The notes under the pieces were generated by a model, which made no database searches, was not told the DNA's origin, and worked only from the letters and a program-made list of their open reading frames with translations. 64,000 nucleotides of DNA from Nymphaea colorata (Eukaryota; Streptophyta; Magnoliopsida; Nymphaeales; Nymphaeaceae), in contig NC_045149.1 of assembly GCF_008831285.2 (NCBI RefSeq), positions 9,762,417 to 9,826,416 on the forward strand. Reading direction: 5' to 3'. Shown piece after piece: positions 1 to 10,380 of the stretch. A program made the translations under genes and the position numbers. Position 1 is the stretch's first letter. Every line of letters begins with the position of its first letter.

Positions 1-90
1 TAATGTCTATTTTAGATTTTTTAAACTTTTTTATAACTTCTTTTTTCCCTTTTAAAATGTTTCCTTTTTAGTATAAACCCGGTAAACAGG

Positions 91-158
91 GTATTTTGGT
101 TATTGCATACCTTTATGTACAATTTTTCGTGGTATTTTGGTTATTGCATACCTTTATG
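91..158. repeat. Short direct duplication, 41-bp period
   Basis: A 27-bp stretch starting gtattttggttattgcat occurs at 91-117 and again at 132-158. The surrounding 1-400 is AT-rich with no coding signal. It has no recognised role. Confidence 0.6.
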
Positions 159-421
159 CACAACTTTTCGTTGAAACTATGTGCACATAGCACATAACCT
201 GTTTCGGTGCATGAAGATGGTGCACCCAGCAAATATGTACTTGAAAAATAAGGGAGGAGTTGCGGTATTTTGAGGTTTTTTCAGAAAGAAATGTCTTTAA
301 CTTTGTTTACAACCTTTTGTTTGTCTTTATGAAGAGCTCCATTTCACTATTGGTCATTTTGCATTCCACGCAAAAAACATATAATTAGGTTCAAAGTACG
401 TTTTATTATAGTTACTAAGAC

Positions 422-731
422 TAAGCCTCGGTCGAGTATTCGATGGGTACCTAGTACCCAGCTCGATTCGGACCAAAAAGAAAAGCAATGGGCAGCCCGG
501 TTTGGCCGGATAACATATTTTTTTATATTAATTTTATTGATTTTTATATATAATTTTATAATATTTTATTACAGTTAATTATTTTTATATATTATTTCAT
601 ATTAAATTATATACTTTTTAATGAGCTCGAGTTTTAAGTGCCGTGCCAGATTCGGGCTTGTGTTTTGAGTGTCAGGCTGGCTCGAGCCCGACCCTTATCG
701 AGTTGAGCGGCCGACCCCATGCCTAGGCCTA
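422..731. mobile_element. Non-autonomous hAT-type MITE (family B)
   Basis: A 310-bp element with GC-rich ends around a very AT-rich core. The left end reads TAAGCCTCGGTCGAG and the right end reads CATGCCTAGGCCTA, giving imperfect terminal inverted repeats. It is flanked by ACTAAGAC (414-421) and ACTCAGAC (732-739), an 8-bp target duplication with one mismatch, which is the hAT hallmark. The ends contain short palindromes with GGTACC and GCTCGA. It shares layout and motifs with the better preserved copy at 44594-44937 and a worn copy near 31060-31436. No ORF is inside, so it would depend on a transposase supplied elsewhere. Confidence 0.65.
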
Positions 732-740
732 ACTCAGACA

Positions 741-823
741 GCATCGTGTGGTATGCCATACAACACGTCCTCTTATCCCTGGTCGATGCGGTATGCCATA
801 CAACACGTCCTCTTATCCCTGGT
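741..823. repeat. Tandem duplication, 40-bp period, two copies
   Basis: A 34-bp identical core (750-783 and 790-823, beginning ggtatgccatacaacacg) is repeated directly, immediately right of the hAT MITE and its target duplication. It is probably a local slippage or repair duplication. Confidence 0.85.
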
Positions 824-1600
824 GGACAAGGGATGGATTAAAGACGCCCGACAAAGTTGAAGACCGGCTTGTTAGTTTGCAGCAGAGGCCATAATTAACA
901 ACGTCCAATTTACTTAAGAGGAAGGATAGCTTTTAATTAGAAGGAATGATTAGTTTAAGAAGGTATCTAGGGCATAGTTAGTAAACTGACTTAGAATAGA
1001 CATCAAGCGCAGATTTAGTGGACTTGAGCCTTGTTAATACGCATAATTCCCCGAGACAAATGTGACCTCTCGTGGTCAGTTGTCCGCACAGTCCCATAAT
1101 TTCTCCTTCTTTCTTTCTTTTTTTTTTTTTGGCCATTTGCTTACTTAAATGTTGGTGCTCCTCAACCGCTTAATTATCTTAGATTTTTTGAACGGTTCAA
1201 AATTTACCTATTTCTGTTTCCGCCACAGCTTGATTACTAGGTGGAATTGTAAGATCTTGCAAAATTATTTCGAGATCAGCGATAAGTTTCCACAACTTCT
1301 TTGTGAGGATGACTTACTAATCAGAAAAGGTACTGGCCTGCCTACTTCGGATATGCATGTCACCTGTCATAATTTCCATTCAAGATCCAATCGGGCCCCT
1401 GTTCCAAGTCTGCCACTAGCACCCAAAAATCAGGCCAACCTCGTCGGATCCACATGGGCGCTCAGCAGGTCTAGTCTCCTCATTGCCCCGCTTCACATGG
1501 AAGAGACTCCCCACATGTTTCATCTCCTTTAACCCTTCTCATTTCTACTGACCATTAAGAGCTCAGAAATCTATCTGCAAAGGTACAGAGTATCTTGATT
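824..1600. other. Non-coding stretch upstream of SAUR 1
   Basis: There is no gene I can support here. A 127-codon open frame at 1149-1532 has no recognisable domain and no SAUR or transposon similarity by eye. A GGTCCCAC motif at 1614-1621, just beyond, fits the class I TCP-factor consensus (GGNCCCAC) and could belong to the SAUR promoter. Confidence 0.5.
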
Positions 1601-1738
1601 ATAGACATGGTGCGGTCCCACACCATGTTCCGGTGTAATGGTGCGAAAGCAGATTCATTAATGAAGAAAAGCGTGTCTTCACTTGCAGCTCTTAGCCACA
1701 TGCCAATAATTGTGGCACTCAGTCCTTCCTAAAAGCTG

Positions 1739-1746
1739 TATAAATA
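1739..1746 (+). promoter_or_regulatory. TATA box of SAUR 1
   Basis: TATAAATA lies 126 bp upstream of the SAUR ATG. The 70 bp before it (GCCACATGCC, then CAATAAT) align by eye with the block before the second TATA box at 5551, showing a shared, duplicated promoter. Confidence 0.75.
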
Positions 1747-1871
1747 TAAGTAACTCATAGCTCACTTAATCAACATATATCGATCACTCATACTTCTCTT
1801 TCAGGAATTAGAAGGATAACTTTCACTTCTTCCATCTACCAACTACTACAGAGGCGGGAACACAACTCAAG

Positions 1872-2156
1872 ATGGTGGTGCTCAAGAATATTGCTCAAAA
1901 CTTGCAAAGGAAATTCTCGCGATCAAGACAGGCCGGAGAAATGAAGGAGGGTCACTTTGCTGTCCTGGCCTCCTTCGACGGCAATTCAAAGAGGTTCATG
2001 GTGCCACTCTGTCACTTGAGCAACCCTGCTTTCGTGAGGCTGCTGGACGAGGCTGAGGAGGAATACGGCTTTTCTCAGCAAAACATCCTTACAGTGCCCT
2101 GTGATCCAACTGAGCTTGAGAGGATACTGGCAGCGGATTGGAGGAAAGACTACTGA
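1872..2156 (+). CDS. SAUR family auxin-responsive protein
   Basis: Complete single-exon gene of 94 residues. SAUR proteins (Auxin_inducible family) are small early auxin-response proteins; characterised members inhibit PP2C-D phosphatases, activate plasma-membrane H+-ATPases and promote cell expansion. Residues about 24-88 form the SAUR core: KEGHFAVLA, then SKRFMVPL, then LSNPAFVRLLDEAEEEYGF, then LTVPCDPTELERIL. The N-terminus is basic and resembles other SAURs of this subgroup (MVVLKNIAQNL). The length is typical, no intron is expected, and the first ATG after the TATA box fits. Paralogues lie at 12313 and 33670, so this belongs to a local cluster. Transcriptional control by auxin is expected from the family; I found only a possible TCP site upstream, not a clear TGTCTC element. 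The family call is near certain; the exact subgroup and function are not. Confidence 0.96.
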   Translation: MVVLKNIAQNLQRKFSRSRQAGEMKEGHFAVLASFDGNSKRFMVPLCHLSNPAFVRLLDEAEEEYGFSQQNILTVPCDPTELERILAADWRKDY

Positions 2157-2235
2157 AGGGATTACTCTTCCCAGTACCGATCTCTTCCAAGCCCATTCAG
2201 CGTAAAAGAATTACAGGATCACTAACCTTTCCCTG

Positions 2236-2328
2236 AGAAAGAGGGTTGGTAACATGATCAAATCGATTAATTGTTTTGATCTGACAATACTTTTGTATAT
2301 ACATCTGGAGAGGGAGATTTCATATAGT

Positions 2329-2400
<72 letters not shown>

Positions 2401-3010
2401 CCATTAGCTAATATATTTTTGTATACAAGATATATAGAAAGCTTCTAATTTGTCTCCTTCCTTTAGTCATTTGAGTTCCTCCATTATCCTCGGCACTGCC
2501 ATTGCTAGTTTTATATCATTCATTGCCTCGAAATTGGGCATTTTCTGCAAGTCTGCGAGCGACGTGCACTTAGTCCAAGTTCCAAATATGAAGGGGACCG
2601 TGGTAAGATGGCACCATCCAAATTGAAACTACAAATCTAGGTACTTAATCTGAAACTAAAATCCTCTTCTAACATTTACTTGAAGAAACGTATCAGGAAA
2701 TTATGATTTGGCCTGCTTCAATGAGACTCATTGTATGAAATGGCCAGAACAGATTATGATAACATGATCCAATAGACCGTTTGGTCTGACATGCTTGTTT
2801 TATATCAAAAGTGATGTTTAGGCGGGGTTAACTAATATATTTTCGAACACAAGATTTTAGAAACTTCTGCTCCAAAATGTCTGCCTTTTTTGGTCACTTG
2901 ATCTCCATTATTTTTAGTAACACTAGAAATGCTCGTAAGAACAACGCTGCCATTGTTCTGTTATTTGCATTGAAATTAATCAGATCTGCAATTGTGTGAG
3001 GTACATAGTA
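2236..3010. repeat. Duplicated SAUR 3' flank
   Basis: The flank following SAUR 1 (from about 2236, taacatgatc...) recurs from 2759 in the same order: taacatgatc, gatctgacat-like text, ctaatatattt, cacaagatttta-like text, tcacttga...ctccattat, and ctgccattg. The period is about 520 bp. The second copy has no SAUR coding sequence beside it, so it marks an old tandem duplication that lost its gene. The alignment is by eye, with many substitutions. Confidence 0.55.
2331..2396. repeat. (AT)n microsatellite
   Basis: An uninterrupted AT dinucleotide run of 66 bp in the 3' flank of SAUR 1. Apparent tyrosine-isoleucine ORFs across it are artefacts. Confidence 0.97.
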
Positions 3011-3878
3011 TTTTTAATTCGAAGTACCGAGAGAAGCAGCTGAGCAATTATGGCATATCAATTTGTTCAAAAGTTTCCTATCCAGGGACCATGTCAACCA
3101 ATTAAAATTGCAAAAAATCAAATACAGTGAGAACCCATCATACCAATTTATAATTTAAAAGTGAAAAAAAATCAAATTCGAACATGAGAACATTATTGAT
3201 ATTGTGTCAAATGTTTCTCACCCGTCATAACAATTTATAATTTTCAGGATGAAAACCAAGACGAATTCGAAAGGCGTCTATGATTTACCCCGTCAAATTT
3301 AGCTTTGAGAAGACATTAGATCTCTTTCAATACTTGTCCCACTCTTTTGAGGTGCAACCTTTTTCTGTAAAGCGACGTGAAGACATTCACATCTAAATCC
3401 AGCTAATTCGGAAACAAACTTCATTAGCAAATACCATGAAAGAGAAGTGGTTAGTATTCAAATAGTCCCCACACCAAGTACTCAAAAAGTGGTATCAGAT
3501 GAAAGATCGGTCCGAACAACTGGCTCATTCATCATGTACATGGAAAAGCAAAGGTTAGACCACTACTTAGCTCACCGGTTACTATTTCTCTGAAAACTAA
3601 TCTGCGTTTAGCTTTGGGAGTCCCTCTTCTCCTTTCTAAGTAAACCCTGTAACCTGGCAATTCACCGCTTCGTGATTCTATGATTTATCCCATCACCTCT
3701 ATCCATATACAAGTGGCAAGATATATCTGAAAGGCAATGTGACATCCCTTTTGATAGTAACAATGTGAATCCAAGTAACAGTCAAGAAAGTTCCTGCCAA
3801 TGGCCACTCGGAAGTTAATGAAGACATTGATTATATTTGTATCTTCAGTCCAAACTTCAAAGAAATACTAGTTCGTTA
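3011..3878. other. Non-coding stretch, nothing recognised
   Basis: AT-rich intergenic DNA between the duplicated SAUR flank and the hAT element. No supported ORF, RNA gene or repeat was seen. Confidence 0.5.
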
Positions 3879-3886
3879 ATTTCAGG

Positions 3887-4274
3887 TAGGGCTGTTCACG
3901 ATTAGAGTTTGAGCCGAGCTCACTGAGCTTGAACTCGGCTCGACTACCTTGAGAAAAACTTGAGCTAGGCTTGAGCTTTTACAACTTGAGCTTGGCTCGA
4001 TTAAGCTAGAGCAGATGATTGGTTTGTGCCAAGCTGAGCATTTCATTAAAAAAATTATTTTTTTTTTAAAAAAGCAGCTTGAGGGTTTGAAGATTGAACC
4101 TTCCACCTATCAGTCACATGCATACCCATTTGAGCATAACCGAACCGAGCCATCTTAACTCAATCTCGACACATTTATTTGGACAAGTTCATTTCTTAAC
4201 TCGAACTCATTTAATAAATGAGCCGAGCGAGTTCGAGTAAAGCTCGAGTTAGTTTAACTTGTTGAACAGCCCTA
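3887..4274. mobile_element. Non-autonomous hAT element (family A), 388 bp
   Basis: Terminal inverted repeats TAGGGCTGTTCACGA (left) and TTGTTGAACAGCCCTA (right). An exact 8-bp target duplication, ATTTCAGG, lies at 3879-3886 and 4275-4282. Inside, both ends carry clustered copies of gagcttgagct/gagccgagct, in both orientations; subterminal repeats of this kind are typical of hAT transposase-binding regions. No transposase is encoded. It is the same family as the larger copy at 18739-19867. Confidence 0.9.
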
Positions 4275-4395
4275 ATTTCAGGTAGCCATCTATACTATGC
4301 TTTCTCATGGATATTAGTGTATCAAACTTGGCCAATACAGTTGAATGGTCAGAGCATGAAAAAGTATACCTGAATCTCATCTAGCCGCAGGTGAC

Positions 4396-4530
4396 GTTTG
4401 GCATTAGGAACAACATGTGAATGTTTCATGTTGGGGTAGATTCATGGGACACTTGTTCAAGTGTTCCATGAATCTATCTTAATTTTGGTGAGAATCATGG
4501 TACATTAACATCTTGTTCTTGATGCCAAAC
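4396..4530. mobile_element. Foldback MITE (GTTTGGCA family)
   Basis: A near-palindromic 135-bp unit. The left arm starts GTTTGGCATTAGGAACAA; the right arm, reverse complemented, starts GTTTGGCATCAAGAACAA. Similarity continues inward through ATTCATGGGACACTTG-like text. No convincing target duplication is visible. Related copies occur at 10230-10380 and in the nest at 34180-34730. The superfamily is not determined. Confidence 0.65.
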
Positions 4531-5460
4531 AGGATGCAAAAGGAAATAAAATTTATCCTAGATAGCAAGTCCACATTCATTGTCAAAATTAGTTTCTTAG
4601 TTTGTTCACAAGAGTTTCTGTTATAATTGCAGTAACTAAGGAGCTTTGGTTGTGCGTCACTCAGTTAATATTCTTAGTGAACTCCGGGAACATGGTCAAC
4701 AAAGTAAATTTCAAGAGGATTCTTTCGTTCCCTTCTCTTCTTAAGTAGATTTATATGGTTTCTTTTCAGGTTGATCTGTAACAACAAAGAAACTTTTTAT
4801 ACCTTCACATAACGAGATATTGTGTTTGAATAAGTTCCTCCACTTTGACAGGCCTAGAATTTTGGGTGTCAGGAAAAATTAATTTGTTTCAACGGTTCAT
4901 TTAATATGGGTACATTCCATACCTTACTCTGTGGATATTTTGTGCAGAAAGGGCTTAGCAAGTACATTAACCAGGTTATTTTTCTTGTAACAGGACATGC
5001 ATGTAGTCCGTTTGCCCATGCTACATTTATTTGATGCGGCCCTGGATGCAGATACATGTAGAAGTATCCATTCTTTTTTCCTTTTCCTTTTTGTCAACTG
5101 AAATAGAACAGTGCATCATAAAGGATAATGTAAATTAATTTGTTCTTGCTATGTCTTCCACGGGCGAGCAAAAGCTCCAAAGCAATGGACTCCGGTCCCA
5201 AATTTGTTTCCCGAATGGATATACATTTATGCACCAATATGGTGGAACGCATAATTGATGAAGTTAAAGAATGCCTAGGATCCTCTTTGACTTTGGAGAA
5301 CGCTGTGTGTACTGAGTACACATCAATAATTTCATGCACATAATGGACGGTAGATGTTTCAATTTAAAATCATACTTAATAGTTGAAATGTTGAGGTGTG
5401 AAAGTCATTTCTAGAGATGCTTTGGACATTAACGAGAATGCTTTATGGCCCGCATCATGC
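4531..5460. other. Non-coding stretch
   Basis: I see no gene here. Open frames on both strands around 5094-5343 overlap each other and match nothing I recognise. Confidence 0.4.
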
Positions 5461-5550
5461 AAGTCTCACATGGTGGGTCTCCTATTCTGCGTCACTTGCA
5501 CCTCCAGCCACTTGCCAGTAATATTTCTGCATGCTTTCTCCTCAAATCTG

Positions 5551-5557
5551 TATAAAT
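5551..5557 (+). promoter_or_regulatory. TATA box in duplicated SAUR-like promoter
   Basis: TATAAAT preceded by a block (cacttgcacctccagccact tgccagtaat) that aligns with the SAUR 1 promoter upstream of 1739. A TGTCTC auxin-response core occurs at 5598-5603. The region 5588-5716 itself holds two imperfect copies of a 90-bp unit containing taatttccttga.agaggaa. Confidence 0.5.
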
Positions 5558-5733
5558 TGCCAGCACCTATTTGATTGCCAAAATCAGGGTCAACATGTGT
5601 CTCTAATTTCCTTGAAAGAGGAAAAAATATTAACATTTCCTCCAATCTGTATAAGTAACAGTTCTTTGATTAACAAAATAAAGGTCAATATATAGCGTTC
5701 TTAATTTCCTTGATAGAGGAAAGGAATTACAGG

Positions 5734-5976
5734 ATGGCTATATTAAAGAATGCTATTCAGAGTTTGGGAAGGAACAGGTTATCAATTATCACATTTAGTG
5801 GATGTAATTTATATGGTAGGGCATCATTGGCTACTCTTGAAAGAGACTCAAAGGGGTTAGTTAAATTAGGTTCAGATTCAGCCAAGAACCTAAATAGGAA
5901 CCCTTACCATTTCACATCAGCAATTGGAGATAAGTTGGTTAAAGCAAATAGGCTGCCAAAACAAGCACCACAATGA
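5734..5976 (+). pseudogene. SAUR-promoter-driven ORF with SAUR-like start
   Basis: An 80-residue ORF whose first 14 residues (MAILKNAIQSLGRN) resemble the SAUR start seen at 1872 (MVVLKNIAQNLQRK) and 33670 (MAMFKNAARNFHKK). Beyond that I cannot find the SAUR core motifs (KEGHFAVLA, SKRFVVPL and LSNPAF are absent), so it is not a normal SAUR. Its upstream region is a duplicate of the SAUR 1 promoter. It could be a decayed or rearranged SAUR, or a new small gene using a SAUR promoter and first codons. An in-frame ATG at 5710 would add eight residues; I prefer 5734 because it matches the paralogues. Expression would decide. Confidence 0.35.
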
Positions 5977-5999
5977 ATTCATGTTAGACAAATTAACAA

Positions 6000-6830
6000 G
6001 GACGTGATATTTTCAATTATCACCTTTTCTTCCAGTAACCGCATCCTTTTTGCAATATAATGCTAGAAAACCAATGTGCTAATTTTTATATTTTAATACA
6101 TTTATTCAAAGTTCAAATATTTGAAATCTTAATCTTCAAATGTAAGGGTGGTTGTTGAAAACCGTTTTTGAGAAAAACTAACGCTTTTAATTTGTCAGCA
6201 GGTTTGGCTTTAACAAAATTAAATTCCAGGAGTTAAATTTTTGGTTGGTATTAATAAAAACTGAAGCTACCAAAATCTAGTAGTATCCCTCAGATTTGTC
6301 ACGCAAGCCCATGGATAACAGTAAATAGAGTACTACTTAGTCATCAAATTCAGAGGATCATTGCATGCAGATCCCAACGGAAAATTGGGAGTATACATAT
6401 ACTCTCTATGAGTGGCGATTTTCAAAGTTCTTCTGGATCCGATTAACTCCTTTCTAAGCTTTAAGGTTCGTTTCATCCAGCTGTGATGCACAAGTTGTCT
6501 ACACTCAAGTTTTAATTATATTCTGTTCTCATTTCCATATACCAGCCAATTGCTTCCACCTTATGGACAAAAAGGACAGCCCAGTGATGTCCATTTTTGT
6601 CATTAACTGATGCTTGATTACCCTGTTGGTCATGTAGTGGTCGTGTCACGTGATGAAAAATGACCCTTACAAGACTACTGTTAATTAGTTTTCTCTCTTA
6701 AGATTTTTTCCAGGCATGATGCCATGATAATATTGTTGTGAGAATGCAAGATGGTTGGCTGATATTTGCAAGATGGATATAGTAAATCACCAAAAGGCAT
6801 GACTAGTGTCATCCATTAGGCAAAGCTATG
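6000..6830. other. Non-coding stretch, nothing recognised
   Basis: AT-rich DNA without a supported gene or repeat. Confidence 0.45.
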
Positions 6831-6833
6831 CAT

Positions 6834-7150
6834 GACTACAAAAAATGAGGTGTATGCCGTAGATCTAGAGCTTGATACAAACATGTTTATACGCACTATT
6901 GGCAACAGCTTTTATCATTGCCAGTAGATCTAGAGCCATTGTCAATAATATTATCGGCAACTACCCATGCCGTAGTGGATAGGCTAAGGCTGCCCTTGTC
7001 TTTTGTGGCATTGGGAAAAGCCTTTCAGAAGGGCAAAAGCTGTTGCCAATAACATCATTAGCAATGGTCTTCTAGTTAATGGTTATGGCAATAGTCGTTG
7101 CCAATATTCACATTACAAAACATTGCCAATAAAATCAGTTAGTCCACCAT
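6834..7150. mobile_element. CACTA-like terminal region
   Basis: It starts with ACTACAAAAAATG, close to the CACTACAAnAAA ends of plant CACTA (En/Spm) elements, followed by many short subterminal repeats in both orientations (ATTGGCAACAGC, CATTGCCAGTAG, GCTGTTGCCAATAA, GTCGTTGCCAATA). Such TTGCCA arrays are typical of CACTA ends. The partner end is not established. The first base of CACTA appears mutated and no 3-bp target duplication can be assigned. Confidence 0.4.
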
Positions 7151-7184
7151 ATTTCTCCATGCCATTACCTTGTGTTGTATCTTG

Positions 7185-7255
<71 letters not shown>

Positions 7256-7280
7256 GACACACACACACATATATATCCAT
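7185..7280. repeat. Compound (CT)n(AT)n(AC)n microsatellite
   Basis: CT run, then AT run, then AC/AT mix. Overlapping Ser-Leu and Tyr-Ile ORFs are artefacts. Confidence 0.95.
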
Positions 7281-8340
7281 TCAAAATCTATAGAAAATTT
7301 ATACAATAAGGAGTCCAATCATGTACAAATTTCACAAAAAAATAATCACAGTTTATACAAAATAAATAATTAAAAGTCCATATCAGCAGTTTGAATCATT
7401 CTTTTATTACCATTCTCATGGTCTTTTGTTGCATCATTCTTTGGGCTTCCTAATCTGAAATTCATGATTGTGGTCATTATAATCAACATTTCCATTTCCG
7501 GCAACTTGTTCCCTATAACATAAACAATATTCATAGACTATGGTCCTTGCAATTTTATGCAATAAATAATTTCCTAATGTCATAAATCCACAAACGTTTC
7601 TTTACTGATCATATAAATCTCTTTTCTAATTAAATATATGAAGACCTTAAATATCAAACTAATAAATAAATATGCAAATCATATAAAAAATGGAGAGATT
7701 TGAGTTCTTAGAAGATGGAAGGTGTAGTAAGATTCATTTTCCTTGTATCCACAATCGGGCAATAACGTTATATATATATATGTTCGCTTGACCATACCTA
7801 GTTTACTCCACTTAGTTTACCTTTGTTCACTATGTTCTTAATAGAACCATTAATTGTCATAAAAAGAAATGGGTAATTGACTGATGTCACGATGATAGTA
7901 TCATTATACACTAGTTATTATGATGTCATATCATTTCATGCTTTACATGATAAAGTGTGTTCTTGTTTATGCCAAATATAAGCCATTTAGAGACCAATAA
8001 GCAAGCATGTTTTGCAATTAAATGTGTCCTTGAGTATGCTAAAGCAGCTCACCAACACTTAAGGTAAAAAAAAAAAGAGCAATAATACAAGATTTCTAAC
8101 AAATAAAACAGCTTTCTAGGGACAAAGCTAATAATATAGATTAAACCCAGTTTTCATTTCCGTGAATGTTCTCTTGATGGCCATGTTGCAACGTTATTGC
8201 AAGACAACAAACTTAACAAGCACAAATTAGGAGACAAATATTAATAGAGGACAAACAGGATAGTGAAACATAGAAAATTGTATTTCAAAAACTATAGGTT
8301 AGAGGAGAATATTTATCCTTCTTGAAGCTATTAAGTCTAA
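7281..8340. other. Non-coding stretch, nothing recognised
   Basis: AT-rich; only a short (TA)n near 7770. No gene supported. Confidence 0.45.
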
Positions 8341-8347
8341 CTTAATC

Positions 8348-8910
8348 TTGGCTACTAAATCTAACAAATCCTCTCATGATAGCCACTCCTTCGCCGTCTC
8401 TGAGGCCACTGGGCTCTCATGGTCAGTCTACACAGAGAATCTGATGTCGGTGGATTGGAAAGACCATGCTAGAGAAGTTAAGCTATGTTTGGATTTTGGC
8501 ATCTTCACGGCTCAACATATTCTGGAGTGAGAGCTATGAGTTCCATTCTTATAATCTTTCCTTGAAATATGTTAAACAGGTGTGGGTTGGTGCAGTCTAT
8601 CGGAGTGATTCAATGGTAATATTACAAGCTGATGTCCTTTGAGATGATGCAGATTTAGTCTGCCCTGAAATAATACTTTGGCGAAGCTATTATCTAGTGT
8701 TGACCTCAATTTAGCAAGATTGGGGTTTCCTCTAACAATCTTAGTTGGAAGAGAATGTTGAGCAGAGGTCTGGAGGGTCATTCCCAGATTTTGATGAGGT
8801 TCCTACTATCCTTAAGGCATCATTTCAAAGCATGGTTGCTGATGGCGATATCCCAGTATTTGTTTTCAAACAAATGTCTGCTCTGATGCAAAAAGCTGGA
8901 TGTTGAGTGT
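8348..8910 (+). other. Unidentified gene remnant, possibly broken ORF
   Basis: The base composition is less AT-biased than its surroundings. A 60-residue frame opens at 8348 (MATKSNKSSHDSHSF...) and a second protein-like frame ends at about 8906 (FDEVPTILKASFQ... FKQMSALMQKAGC, stop). Between them, frames are broken by stops and shifts. It looks like a decayed gene or captured fragment. I do not recognise the family. Confidence 0.2.
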
Positions 8911-10229
8911 TTCTTTTAATTAAGATGTCTTGTCTATAAGATAAGAAACTAACTGTGGATGAACACTGCTATTTTGTTTTGTTTTCGCAGTGCTTGTGGC
9001 CAGCCCATTTTGTTATAATAAAAAGTTGGGGAGATCTATTCTCCCTGCAGGCTTGCATCGGAAATCTAGCAATTGGACAACACAATAACCAAATTAGGTA
9101 GTGATTTTACGATGTAACTAGGCTATGCTTTGATTCTAGGGATGTTCAGTTTATGACCCATAATACAACTATAATATGGAAAGACTAGTAATTTCCAACA
9201 TCCAAGTTTAATTGGAAAATAAGATTGGTTAAGTACTAAATTTTCTGACACAAAAAAAAATATCAATCATGAAAGGACTCATCCACGACCGTTGATGCCC
9301 CAAGTAGCAATCATTGCAGATGAAATGAATTGTAGTAGTGATGATGATAACCATCTCTGTATTAGTAACACAAAGATTATGAAATGGTATATTGATTTTT
9401 CATGGAGTCCAAGATTTTTTTTTTGTTGAGACGCACTCTAATCACCAGCCCATATGGGCACCCCATGTAATTTTTACGTCATCACAATGTAATTTTAAAT
9501 TTTAAAAATTAAACTTTTGTTGGGTTGGTGTAAGTAGTGGCCCACACCAGCCCCCATGTATCTCCACTATTGCTTGAGCATTTTCTTTATCCTCAAAATA
9601 TTTGGTGCAGCAGCTTGAGTCGAGAGCGATAGGCAGCCAAGTGTAAGTAGCATCAAATCATTGTAAAAAGGAATCTCCAGTATGACGAGCTTAGTTCCAG
9701 CATAACTGAACGAACTTGAGATGAACACTTAACTTGGTATCATGACCTATGCGTGGTTGGTCAACCCGAGCTTGGCTCAGTTGCATGACCTGATTTGGGC
9801 TAGCAGGCCAGGTCTATCCACGAGTCACGACTCTAAAACACCCAAATAAATTCAACCATAACCAAACTTAATGTTACTCATACATTCAAGAAACCAAATA
9901 TTTCAGGTGGATTTAAATAGAAATCCCCAACAATGCATTTCAGCACATATGCATAAACGTGCTCCAAAGATCAAGTAATTATTTTACTAAGCACAAGAAA
10001 TGTGACAACTGTGCCAAGACCGCCACAAAAGATTCCTTGCACACATAATGATTTAAATACATACTACAATGTGAAAATTTCCATACGCAATGACAATGTT
10101 GCCTTCCATGCAAAATGCTGGAGTGGCACTAAAAGCAGCAAAAATACCATAGGAATACAAAATTTAGCCAGGAGTCCCCAACAAGTTTGCAATTTCTGCT
10201 TCACAAGTAAGGTGTGTATTTAAAGAGTA
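8911..10229. other. Non-coding stretch with faint repeat traces
   Basis: At 9690-9830 GAGCTTAG/GAGCTTGGCTC words hint at a worn hAT family A copy, but no termini are visible. No gene supported. Confidence 0.35.
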
Positions 10230-10380
10230 GTTTGGCAATAGGAACACTTTGTGAGTGTCTCATGAATCAGTCCTGAAGGGTAGAGTAGGCTCATAGAACT
10301 ATAGTTCTAGTGTCCAATAAACCTATCACAAGTTTTTGGGAAAATTTATGGGACATTCACCTAGTGTTTCAGTTACCCAA
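10230..10380. mobile_element. Foldback MITE (GTTTGGCA family), diverged
   Basis: Left end GTTTGGCAATAGGAACACTT; the right end, reverse complemented, starts GTTGGGTAACTGAAACACTA. It shares the ...GTGTCTCATGAATC internal text with the copies at 4396 and 34180-34730. Confidence 0.5.

Noticed and set aside
2254-2448. ORF rich in Tyr-Ile across an AT repeat (similar ones at 7003-7373, 37776-38071, 38732-38914 and in the LTRs)
   Set aside because: Translated microsatellites; no protein signal.
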